Source: Actinostola sp. cb2023 (lineage: Eukaryota > Cnidaria > Anthozoa > Actiniaria > Actinostolidae). Taken from it: 64,000 nucleotides of DNA. Positions within the stretch are counted from its first letter, which is position 1, and each line of letters starts with the position of its first letter. The notes under the pieces were generated by a model. The model saw only the letters and a list, made by a program, of their open reading frames with translations. It was not told the origin of the DNA and searched no databases. The translations under genes were made by a program, and so were the position numbers. The stretch lies in assembly GCA_033675265.1 (NCBI GenBank), contig JAUJYZ010000911.1, forward strand, positions 178,586 through 242,585. The letters are read 5' to 3'. Below, piece by piece: positions 25,601 through 37,600 of this stretch.

Positions 25601-28600
25601 ACTTCCAATAGAGCCTTCTTATGATTTGCAACAGAGAAATCATGTCATTATATAAGGGAAAATAAGTATTTTAAAGTAATAAAACAAGTAGCGACAAGCG
25701 GCGATCATTACAACTGGAAACACAATATACGAGGTACCAGGCTCCTCTCGAAAAATCGGGGGTCCCTCTCTCCGCCCGGGATGTAGTCTCACCCAAAATA
25801 CTTGGTACCGTATATGCATGGTCAATAGCCTACAAATCGATTTCCTCACGGTCAATTTCCGTATAAACTTCGGAGCATTTGGAAACAATAGAGCAAAACC
25901 TAATAAGGAAGAAATCGGTAAGGAAAACTACTTACTGACTTAAAATTATTTCGGGAATAATCTATTTTTGACCAATGACAGTCCAGGATTTTAAATCATG
26001 TTTCTGTTTACAATGCGGTAGAGTGCTATCGTTCTTACGCGGAGCGTTACTTAAGTGATGGCTTTTGGTACAAATAATTACAACAAAATAGAAGTGTTGT
26101 TGGTCGAAAGGAAAATATAGTAATCATTTGCCTATTCAAGGAAATAATTTGTTTGATTGATTTTACACTTAATACGTTTAAATATTATTTATTATAAAAT
26201 AAACACTAAATGATGTTCTTTTTTCTCATATTTTAGGACTTTCGATGTTTCATCACCATCTTTAGAGGTATTTAGACTACATAATTTAATTACCATAAAT
26301 ATTTATTTGATGTCTGAGCATGCACTATACAAGTTACACATACAGTTGAACCTCCGGTTGCGACCACACTCGTAAGCGACCACCTCCCCTAAGCGACCAG
26401 TTTCCAAAAAAAAAAAAAAAGTTCAGTTCCAAGTCAAATCACTATAGTTGGAGCCTCTCGTAAGCGACCACCTCTCGTAAGCAACCACCAAGCTTGATAT
26501 TTTGGGTGGTCGCTTACGGGAGGTTCAACTATCTCAGTAAAAAGTAGTCAACAATGGTACTTTTCAGTCCCCAGATGACGAAGGATTCCATGAGTTGGCA
26601 GACAGCTCTGCTGCAACTTCCCAGAATGCTGCAGAATACTCTTATGTTAATGTTCCCAGTGAAACAGATATTTGGACTGAGGCTTTAAAATTATCACCCC
26701 AAAAGTTCTACACATGGGAAATGAAAGGAAGGTTTGTTCCTTTGAAGAAGTTATTAATACATAACAAGGTTTCAAAACAAAGTGGAATGTATCAAAACAA
26801 AGTGGAATGAAGAAACTGTCGCATTTCTACGAACATGTCTGAATTTACCGATATTTTCTGTATTATCAGAAAGTTTCTGAGTTCTAGCCAATCAGAACCC
26901 GATGATCATCCAACCGTGACTAATGCTGATTTAATCACGGGAAACAAGAAAGTTTCTGAATCTTCAGAGACGTTCTGAATCTCTAGAAACTTTCCGAGCG
27001 TGAAGAAAGTTTCTGCGAATATCAGCCAATGAAAACAGCAGATATTAATACCATGGTATAGTGAGATATCGGTACTTCGATTCTTTTCTCTCGGATATAC
27101 AAGAAATTGGAGTTCACCCTACTCCATATAAATGTAACCATTAAAAAACAGTATCATTATAATATCCAAAACAAGCAAAAGTCTTTTAATGGTATAGTCA
27201 AATTAAAATTGTCGCAGATCAGCAAAAAACTCTCGGCCAACAGAAATACTAGCCGTTACTGATTTCTGTTACCTGAAAATTAGCGTTAAGCTTTAGATTC
27301 CACCGTCCTTTTATATTGTGAGCAAATTCCTCTGGAAGCCAAACTACACCGCCATGTCATCACCGCTTTGTATAAAGTCACGATCGCGACATAAACGTAA
27401 GGGCTAAAAACAACAACTGACCGTGAGTGAAAACTTTAAGAAGAGAGGGTATTAAAGTTAAAAAACGTACTTACGTACTACGGTGGAAAAATAGAACCTG
27501 GTCATGGATGTTACTCAGGTTTACCGACTTGTGTGCTGTTGCCTGCTAATAAACTGTTCCTAATTGACCGAGATTGAAGATTATGCCCCACGAGGATAAG
27601 AAATTTTCTAAATGCCCAGAACATTTCCGAGTTCCTAGAAAAATTTCTGAATCTCCAGAAACTTTCTGGGTTCACAGAAAGTTTCTGTACCCTAAATATT
27701 TGACTGATTGAAACGTAAAGATGCGTGGTTGTAATCTTGTTCTGTTTCACCTGGAATGAATGTTCGAACAGTTTGTGATTTTAGAATCACGACAAGATTA
27801 AACCCATTAGAAACTAAAAATAATTCACAAATTACGAAAAACCTATAAACTTCGTGAGGGATAGTACGAACTATTTTCAAAGTAAACACAAATCGTTATT
27901 CGCTAGTTGACGAACCGCGATCGTGTTTCATGATCACTGTCGGCTAGTTAGTTGGCCAACACGAACATTATCTAGTCATTTATATCGCCTATAAAAGGTT
28001 GATACTCTGATATACATTTTACAACAACCTCCTCCACGTTAACATCAACTATACACATGAACAAGTTAAAAAGCCGTTCATGTTTGCTTTTAAGCGTTCA
28101 CACGAAGTTGAATACCATGAACTATTGCCGGCAAAGAGCTAAAACTTCAAAGGAAAAGCCAATGTTTACTTAGACGTTTCGACCCCTGTTCCCAACTAGG
28201 GTCGTAGCCGTACCACAACACAAGCAACCAATCAAATGAGTTCTTGAGTTAATTGAATTAATTAAGCGTGTGAATTTGGCGCTAATGGTACCGAGTTCTT
28301 CTTGTTTCTTGTTGAAGATTCTAGCGAGTAATTCATGGCGAATAATAATATCGTTTAGCTTGAAGCATTTGGCTTTCGCTACGTCTTCAGCCATTGTTTT
28401 TCAATTTGGCGCGCGATTGTATACCGACAATGATAAGAGTGACGACAGCAATGTGACAGCTCAGCTCGGTAACTTATCGTTTGTGTGAACGCTTCTACTC
28501 TAATGTAAACAGTAAACGTCAAGATTCTAGATCGAAAAGTCCCAGTGTGAGAGTAATTATCATGTTCGTGCCTTCTTCTAAGATCACTCAATTCCACTCT

Positions 28601-31600
28601 TGATATATAAGTCTAGGTTAGATTCTTTGATATGATTGGTTGGTGGATGATCTTTGAATATTTAACTAGGAGATCACGTGAGTTTATCTCCATGTCATTT
28701 TCATTGACAAGTCAGACCGAAATGTGTAGTTGTTGTGCAATTTACGGATTTAGGTGATATTTTTCTTATATTTGAATATGCATTCGATGTTTCTAACCCT
28801 TGGTTACGATAGCTACGCCAGTCTATCTAGAATGCTTGCCATCCAGTCGCCTCTAAAACAAGTCTTCTCAACGGTAATCTTCAACAGAGTTTTATATTTG
28901 TTGTTTTCAAATCGTGAAGTTAAAGTATTACTCATGTTGTGAATCGGTGTCCTGTAGGTAGGCGAATGTAAGCTTGCTGACGAATTCCAATAAAATATAT
29001 TTTAAATAAACTTTAACTTGTTCATGTGTATAGTTGATGTTAACGTGGAGGAGGTTGTTGTAAAATGTATATCAGAGTAGAGTGCAAACCATATGTCCGT
29101 GAAATAGTACTATTACTAAATAGTGTTATCTCCATTGTTTTCTATTGTTTCATCAGTGCTATTTAGTACTAATTAGTTAGTACTGTTTCACGGACATATG
29201 GTTTGCACTCTATCAAACTTTTATAGGCGATAAATGACTAGATCCACAGGTATCCCAAGTTCAATATTAGTGTAAATGTATGGCGTCTTTTGAACGCCAT
29301 AATCATTTGGTAAAAATTCCGTTTGAATAAAATATCGAAAACACTAACTTGTTTGGAGTCATCTCTTCTGTGTCCGAGCCGATTTTAAGCCGTATCCGTT
29401 CAGTTTTTGGTGAGTTATAGTCGATTTGGTTTGTCACGTATCACACACTAGTATAATTCAATTATACTAGTGTGTGATACGTGACAAACCAAATCGACTA
29501 TAACTCACCAAAAACTGAACGGATACGGCTTAAAATCGGCTCGGACACAGAAGAGACGACTCCAAACAAGTTAGTGTTTTCGATATTTTATTCAAACGGA
29601 ATTTTTACCAAATGATTATGGCGTTCAAAAGACGCCATACATTTACACTAATATTGAACTTGGGATACCTGTGGATCTAGTCATTTATCGCCTATCAAAG
29701 TTTGATACTCTGATATACATTTTACAACAACCTCCTCCACGTTAACATCAACTATACACATGAACAAGTTAAAGTTTATTTAAAATATATTTTATTGGAA
29801 TTCGTCAGCAAGCTTACATTCGCCTACCTACAGGACACCGATTCACAACATGAGTAATACTTTAACTTCACGATTTGAAAACAACAAATATAAAACTCTG
29901 TTGAAGATTACCGTTGAGAAGACTTGTTTTAGAGGCGACTGGATGGCAAGCATTCTAGATAGACTGGCGTAGCTATCGTAACCAAGGGTTAGAAACATCG
30001 AATGCATATTCAAATATAAGAAAAATATCACCTAAATCCGTAAATTGCACAACAACTACACATTTTGGTCTGACTTGTCAATGAAAATGACATGGAGATA
30101 AACTCACGTGATCTCCTAGTTAAATATTCAAAGATCATCCACCAACCAATCATATCAAAGAATCTAACCTAGACTTATATATCAAGAGTGGAATTGAGTG
30201 ATCTTAGAAGAAGGCACGAACATGATAATTACTCTCACACTGGGACTTTTCGATCTAGAATCTTGACGTTTACTGTTTACATTAGAGTAGAAGCGTTCAC
30301 ACAAACGATAAGTTACCGAGCTGAGCTGTCACATTGCTGTCGTCACTCTTATCATTGTCGGTATACAATCGCGCGCCAAATTGAAAAACAATGGCTGAAG
30401 ACGTAGCGAAAGCCAAATGCTTCAAGCTAAACGATATTATTATTCGCCATGAATTACTCGCTAGAATCTTCAACAAGAAACAAGAAGAACTCGGTACCAT
30501 TAGCGCCAAATTCACACGCTTAATTAATTCAATTAACTCAAGAACTCATTTGATTGGTTGCTTGTGTTGTGGTACGGCTACGACCCTAGTTGGGAACAGG
30601 GGTCGAAACGTCTAAGTAAACATTGGCTTTTCCTTTGAAGTTTTAGCTCTTTGCCGGCAATAGTTCATGGTATTCAACTTCGTGTGAACGCTTAAAAGCA
30701 AACATGAACGGCTTTTTTAACTTGTTCATGTGTATAGTTGATGTTAACGTGGAGGAGGTTGTTGTAAAATGTATATCAGAGTATCAACCTTTTATAGGCG
30801 ATATAAATGACTAGATAATGTTCGTGTTGGCCAACTAACTAGCCGACAGTGATCATGAAACACGATCGCGGTTCGTCAACTAGCGAATAACGATTTGTGT
30901 TTACTTTGAAAATAGTTCGTACTATCCCTCACGAAGTTTATAGGTTTTTCGTAATTTGTGAATTATTTTTAGTTTCTAATGGGTTTAATCTTGTCGTGAT
31001 TCTAAAATCACAAACTGTTCGAACATTCATTCCAGGTGAAACAGAACAAGACTTACAACCACGCATCTTTACGTTTCAATCAGTCAAATATTTAGGGTAC
31101 AGAAACTTTCTGTGAACCCAGAAAGTTTCTGGAGATTCAGAAATTTTCTAGGAACTCGGAAATGTTCTGGGCATTTAGAAAATTTCTTATCCTCGTGGGG
31201 CATAATCTTCAATCTCGGTCAATTAGGAACAGTTTATTAGCAGGCAACAGCACACAAGTCGGTAAACCTGAGTAACATCCATGACCAGGTTCTATTTTTC
31301 CACCGTAGTACGTAAGTACGTTTTTTAACTTTAATACCCTCTCTTCTTAAAGTTTTCACTCACGGTCAGTTGTTGTTTTTAGCCCTTACGTTTATGTCGC
31401 GATCGTGACTTTATACAAAGCGGTGATGACATGGCGGTGTAGTTTGGCTTCCAGAGGAATTTGCTCACAATATAAAAGGACGGTGGAATCTAAAGCTTAA
31501 CGCTAATTTTCAGGTAACAGAAATCAGTAACGGCTAGTATTTCTGTTGGCCGAGAGTTTTTTGCTGATCTGCGACAATTTTAATTTGACTATACCATTAA

Positions 31601-34600
31601 AAGACTTTTGCTTGTTTTGGATATTATAATGATACTGTTTTTTAATGGTTACATTTATATGGAGTAGGGTGAACTCCAATTTCTTGTATATCCGAGAGAA
31701 AAGAATCGAAGTACCGATATCTCACTATACCATGGTATTAATATCTGCTGTTTTCATTGGCTGATATTCGCAGAAACTTTCTTCACGCTCGGAAAGTTTC
31801 TAGAGATTCAGAACGTCTCTGAAGATTCAGAAACTTTCTTGTTTCCCGTGATTAAATCAGCATTAGTCACGGTTGGATGATCATCGGGTTCTGATTGGCT
31901 AGAACTCAGAAACTTTCTGATAATACAGAAAATATCGGTAAATTCAGACATGTTCGTAGAAATGCGACAGTTTCTTCATTCCACTTTGTTTTGATACATT
32001 CCACTTTGTTTTGAAACCTTGTTACATGTAAATGTTCTCATCTGGCTATATGGACTACATGAACCCAAATTTGTGGGTGGTTTCATCCACATGTAGCCCA
32101 ACCCAAATAATGAGGATTTATCATGTAATTTCAAAACGCATGCATAGGACAAAAAATGATTACCATAGCTGGAAAGAGCTCGTTGAAATTAGTAAAATTG
32201 TGAAGTTTGGAAAATATCGCTTTACAAATTGCGAAGATATGAATTTTCAAAAATCAAAATTTTATATGAAAACCTTTGTTGGAAATACGGCTTGGAGGCA
32301 ACTCTTGCCTCCAACAAAGGTTTTCATACAAAATTTCGATTTTTGAAAATTCATATCTTCGCAATTTGTGAAGCGATCTTTTCCAAACTTCACATTTTTA
32401 CTAATTTCAACGAGCTCTTTCCAGCTATGATAATCAATTTTTTGTCCTATGAGTTTTGAAATTACGTGATAAACCCTCATTCAGCTGAACTTTATCTACA
32501 CTAGTTGTATCACATTTCCATTCACTAATTGAAGTTGATGGATGCGAATGCGCATGCATAAGTATAATTTCCTGTGTTACCAAATGTTGAAGGTACATGT
32601 ACAAGTGATTTTTTTGCAGAGAAGATTGATGTTAAACTTTATGAGAATAAGGATGATTTTGTATCAGATGTACAACACTCACAGTGACGGTTATGATTTT
32701 TTATGTGTATCTGTGAATAATTAGATCTTATTTGGGGTTTTTCCCGTAATACGGGCTGATATTTTACGAGTTGCGAATGTATTTTTCCTAGTCCCGAAGG
32801 GACGAGGAAAAATGCGAGTAACGAGTAAAATATCAGCCCGTATTACGGGAAAAACCCCAAATAAGTTATTTATTATACTACTTTGAACGGAAAAAAAATT
32901 GTCCGTGTTTTAGCAAATTTATCTAATAATTATTTCAAAACCTTTCAAGGTCCGCGCGCTCTTTTACAGAATGACAAATCGCTCGCACACGGAGCCAGCG
33001 CGCGCTTGAAACGGTTTTTCTTTCAAACTTTTTCCTTGCTTTTGGATGATTTTTTGACTTTGTTATTGTAACAAAGAAATCGCAAGCGGTTTTCCATTGT
33101 CTGTACTCTTATTGACAATGGATTTGACGTCACAAAATGTTCAAAACTTTGCAGTGAAACCGGTTTTAGAACTATGGTAATACGGCTTTTAGAACTATGG
33201 TAATACGGCTTTCGAACTATGGTAATATGGCTCCATATTTTTCGAGTTCTCTTGACCTTATAAGGTAAAATTACGTAATAGTAGTATAATAAATACCTCT
33301 TATTAACCGAACACAAGGTCTGTATGGGAAGTTATGGACTGAGTTTTTTCACATGGCCTTATGGCCCAAGCACATAGCGTGCGGGCCATAAAAAGTGGGG
33401 AAAAACAAGGATCCATAAAGTTCCCGTACGGGCCAAGCGAGGTTAATTAGCCACTTTAGAAACGAGTAAAGGACTGGGAACGAGTTTTTAGAATTAATCT
33501 AATCGAGAAATGAACCCTATCACAAGAAAGAGCATGCCAGGATTAGTAAGTTTACAAAGTTTTGTTAGATTTAGTTAGATATTGAACGAGTAACAGCGAT
33601 AATGAAGCTGGTGATGATGAAGAATAGATGGTGATGAAGATGGTGCATTTACTACTTGTCCAAACCCTATCAAACTCCTGAAACTTACTAATTCTGACAT
33701 GCTCTTCCTTGTGATGGGGTTCATTTCTTAATTAGATATTTAATTATAAAAACTTGTTCCCAGTCCTTTACTCGTTTCCAAAGTGGCTTATTGCCCCTGC
33801 AGGGTTTCGGCCCAGAGGCCGAAACCCGAGGAGGCATATATTGTAATCCCCGCGTAATATGTAAATATACAGTATATGTAGGGCAAATCTCGATTTTTCA
33901 ACTTTACGACCGCTAAGGACCGCTGGGATTGTGACTGGCTGAAATAAACGCAGGCTCACATGCTGCACGGTGATTGGCTCTCTTGCTTTAGATGACAAAT
34001 TCAGAAATGTTCCCACGGGAAAAAATAGTTATTTCTGGACATGCTGCACGGTGATTGGATCTCTTGCTTTAGATGACGAGGTAAGACGGGCAGATTGCCA
34101 ACGCTATCGTCAGAAGCAAGCAATGCTTTTGAAGAACGAAGGAGCAGGAGTCTCAAAGGTATATAACAGTACCGATACATCACGGAAAAAAGAATGATAC
34201 GTGTTCAGATCCACAATATAGACACACTGAAAACTACTACTCATGAGCTGCATACCAAATTACTGATGTGCAGAACTCGGAAGCTGAAGGAAATATTCCG
34301 TATGAAGAAGAATTTGACGCCGGCACTGGCATGTTGGAACCACTCTGAGGCGAAAAGTCACCTAATTTTCAAAATGGGTCACAGTACACGGACTATACCA
34401 AAATTTGTATATCATTTAAGGTGCATTTTATGGCTCTTTTCGTCCTTAGTTTGTCTTTATCCTATTAGCAGAATATGTAGCATTTTTGAACGACATGCTT
34501 GTTAAACGTCGAGCGTGGGTCTATGTCTTACATTTATTAAATGTCGTCACGTGTTCTTGTATGTTATTTTCAAAAAGCCCAAGAATACACGAAATTGTTT

Positions 34601-37600
34601 TCGTAGTGAAATTTATTGGCTATATTTACACTTGCATACTTGCATACTCGAGTATCGTAAATATAGAAGAGAAAATCTACTTGATACATGAATATCGAAG
34701 TGAATCTAATTACGCATGCATGCTCTGCCGAGTCACGCAACGAGTGACCAAACAATGTTTTAGTCACGCTGTGATCCCAAGGGTTTTGCACTATTTTCTG
34801 AAATAGTTCCCTAAATAATGTAATTATTTAGCTAAAATATAAGGAGTTTAATTTGTTGTACTCGTTTGTAATCAATCAATGATTTTCATATAAGAGATTG
34901 AATTAGAATATTGATGAAAATCTTGACCTTCAGTGATGAACAGAAATGAACACGTATTTACAACCAATGTAATCTAGTTTACTTTTCAGATTAATTTATA
35001 GTTCTCAGTCAGTTTTTAAAGAACGGGGGCAGCTGTAGTGTCAACTATGACTAGTAAGATATTTATTATATAGCTTTTTCCTTACTTTTCTGTTTTCAGT
35101 GGGCCAAGTTATGGCCCGCTAATTGACCAATAAGAGACTGTGTGCGTAGACAATATGCACTAACATGTCACGTGACCCCATCCCCCTTCAATCAAATGGC
35201 AGTGTCAAAATTAACTCCAGAAATGAAAAGAGCAGCTCGATACTAGTAAAACTTTGAAATTTCAGCTCATAAATGTTTAACACAGCAGAAATGACATGAA
35301 ATATAAAATATTATTAAGATTCGTATGGGAAAATGTTCTGGATGGCATCCAATGCCATACAATATATTTTCCATAATTCTTATAAAATTTACACTTAATT
35401 TTGTATTTCATGACATTTTTCCTATCGTTACGAACCAAGCCGAAATTACAGTGATTTGTGGGGGGAAATTATATATTCAACTGGCCATATCTCAGCCGCT
35501 ATATAACCGATTGCTCTCAAATTTGGCATGTAAGCTTCTTCATTGATGTTCTTTCGAACATTTTTATGACGTCATCACTTCGGTACTCTATTGAGTTAAC
35601 TATGTTATTTATTGATAAATGTTGCAGGAGAGATGGAGTGACTGACTGCCCATATATTACAGAGGCAGGCCCCCTGGTGCTTGATGAGCTGTATAATCTT
35701 GTATCTAGACAAGTGTCCTACCTGATCAAGACACCCACCCAATATAATATGGTGTCCATAAATAATCTGATTGACCATTCCCTGGATGTCTTGATTGGTG
35801 TACCAACAACAATTTTCCTTATTGACAAGGTAGACCTGTGCAATTCATTGTGTGTGAGAGTAGGTACATTTAGGTAGGTGTGAATAAGTGTTTGTTAGAG
35901 TACCAGTACATGTACGTGGTTGATAAAGTGTGAATAATGGTTTTGGTGGAACAGATTTTGTATTAAAAGTATGACTGAAATAAACCACAGTACATGGTTA
36001 CTGATTTGTAAGGTATCAGTAAGTGGTCAGTAAGGTATCAGTAAGTTGTTGGTAAGTTGTCAGTATAGTAGTTGATAAAGGTGTCAGTAAATAGTTGGCA
36101 AAGTGTCAGTAAGTGTTCAAAGTAAGTGTCAGTAAGTGGTTGGTAAGGTGTCAGTAAGTGGTTGGTAAGGTGTCAGTAAGTGTTCAAAGTAAGTGTCAGT
36201 AAGTGGTTGGTAAGGTGTCAGTGAGTGGTTGTTATGGTGTCAGTGAGTGGTTGGTAAGGTGTCAGTAAGTGATAAGTCCTATTTTGCTGTAAGCGTGTCC
36301 AGTACAAAGTGGTTGGTGAAGTTGTTTGTATCAGTAAGCTGTTAGCGTACCAAAGTGTAACCAAAAAAATAAGTTACTTTGGTAAGCGTGTCAGTAAGTG
36401 GTTGGTCTTGAAGGTGTCAGTGAGTGGTTGTTATGGTGTCAGTGAGCCGGCGGTTGTTAATGGTGTCAGTAAGTGGTTGGTAAGGTGTCAGTAGCCGTTT
36501 GAATCGGTTGTTTACGTAAGGGTGTCAGTAAGTGGTTGGTAACCATTTAAAAAAAGTAAGCTTACTTGGTTGGTAAAGTGTCAGTAAGTGGTTGGTAAGG
36601 TCGTCATTGGATAAGTGGTTGTTATGGTAGCGTCAGTGAGTCTTTATATATGGTGTCAGTAAGTAGTTGGTAAGTTTTTGTCAGTAAGTAGTTGGTAAGG
36701 TGTCAGTAAATGGTTGGTATGGTTTCAGTAAGTGGTTGGTAAGGTGTCAGTAATTATTGAATGGAGAGATTTTTGGCAGTTTAGTTGAACGATATGACCT
36801 CCACAACAGAGCCACAACATTTTTAATAGAAGCATCGTGTTGGTTTGGTAAGGTAAGGCGTCAGTAAGTGGTTGGTAAGTTTAGTTGTCAGTAAGTGGTT
36901 GGTAAAGGTGTCAGTAAATGATTGGTAAGGTGTCAGTGAATGGTTGGCAAAGTACGTCAGTAAGTGTTCAAAGTAAGTGTCAGTAAGTGGTTGGTGCCTG
37001 GGTGTCAGTAAGTGGTTGGTATCGTAGGTGTCAGTAAGTGGTTCAAGGCAAAGCTAAGGTGTCAGTCAAAAATGATTGGTAAAGGTGTCAGTGAATGGTT
37101 GGCAAAGTGTCAGTAAGTGTTCAAAGTAAGTGTCAGTAAGTGGTTGGTAAGGTGTCAGTAAGTGGTTGGTAATGTGTCAGTAAGTGGTTGGTAAGGTGTC
37201 AGTAAGTGGTTGGTAAGGTGTCAGTGAGGTGTTGTTATGGTGTCAGTGAGTGGTTATGGTGTCAGTAAGTGGTTGGTAAGGTGTCAGTAAGTGGTTGGTA
37301 AGGTGTCAGTAACTGGTTTGTAAGGTGTCAGTAAGTGGTTGGTAAAGTGTCAGTAAGTGGTTGGTAAGGTGTCAGTACTTAGTGGTTGGTAAAGGTGTCA
37401 GTAAGTGTTCAAAGTAAGTATCAGTAAGTGGTTGGTAAGGTGTCAGTAAGTGGTTGGTAAATTGTCAGTAAGTGGTTGGTAAGGTGTCAGGAAGTGGTTG
37501 GTGAGGTGTCAGGAAGTGGTTGGTAAGGTGTCATTAAGTTGTTGGTAAGGTGTCAGTAAGTGGTTTGTAAGGTGTCAGTAAGTGGTTGATAAGTTGTCAG

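Larger units (their letters stand above)
18779..26050. mobile_element. 7.27 kb TTAA-flanked element filling intron 5
   Basis: Left end GTAACGCTCCGCGTAAGAAC (18779) and right end GTTCTTACGCGGAGCGTTAC (26031-26050) are exact inverted copies for 20 bp, with weaker similarity for a few more bases. TTAA lies on both sides (18775-18778 and 26051-26054), the target preference of piggyBac-like and some Kolobok-like elements. I found no transposase frame. The interior is tandem arrays and nested fold-backs listed separately. Without it, intron 5 would be about 390 bp. Confidence 0.7.
27971..29246. mobile_element. Element nested in left palindrome arm
   Basis: Within the left arm, ATCTAGTCATTTATATCGCC through ATACACATGAACAAGTTAAA (27971-28070) is inverted at about 29012-29246, giving TIRs of about 100 bp. 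It encloses the MAEDV frame (28170-28394, minus) and a 62-codon frame (28754-28942, plus). The mirror copy lies at about 29672-30815. Confidence 0.65.
26763..32023. mobile_element. 5.26 kb palindromic element, ACAT flanks
   Basis: The left arm (26763-29458) and right arm (29460-32023) are near-identical inverted copies meeting at a single C (29459) inside ACTAGTATAATTCAATTATA. Ends are AACAAGGTTTCAAAACAAAG and its complement. ACAT lies directly outside both ends (26759-26762, 32024-32027), a plausible 4 bp target duplication. Differences include a 131 bp MITE in the left arm only and scattered single-base changes. Each arm holds an outward-facing 74-codon frame starting MAEDVAKAKCFKLND. Near the ends are repeated palindromic AGAAAnTTTCT words, reminiscent of transposase-binding repeats. 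No transposase is recognisable. Confidence 0.8.

Noticed and set aside
26763..32023. Palindrome as a pure sequencing artefact
   Set aside because: The arms differ by a clean MITE insertion with TA duplication and by scattered substitutions, and both outer ends carry ACAT. Not fully excluded without reads.
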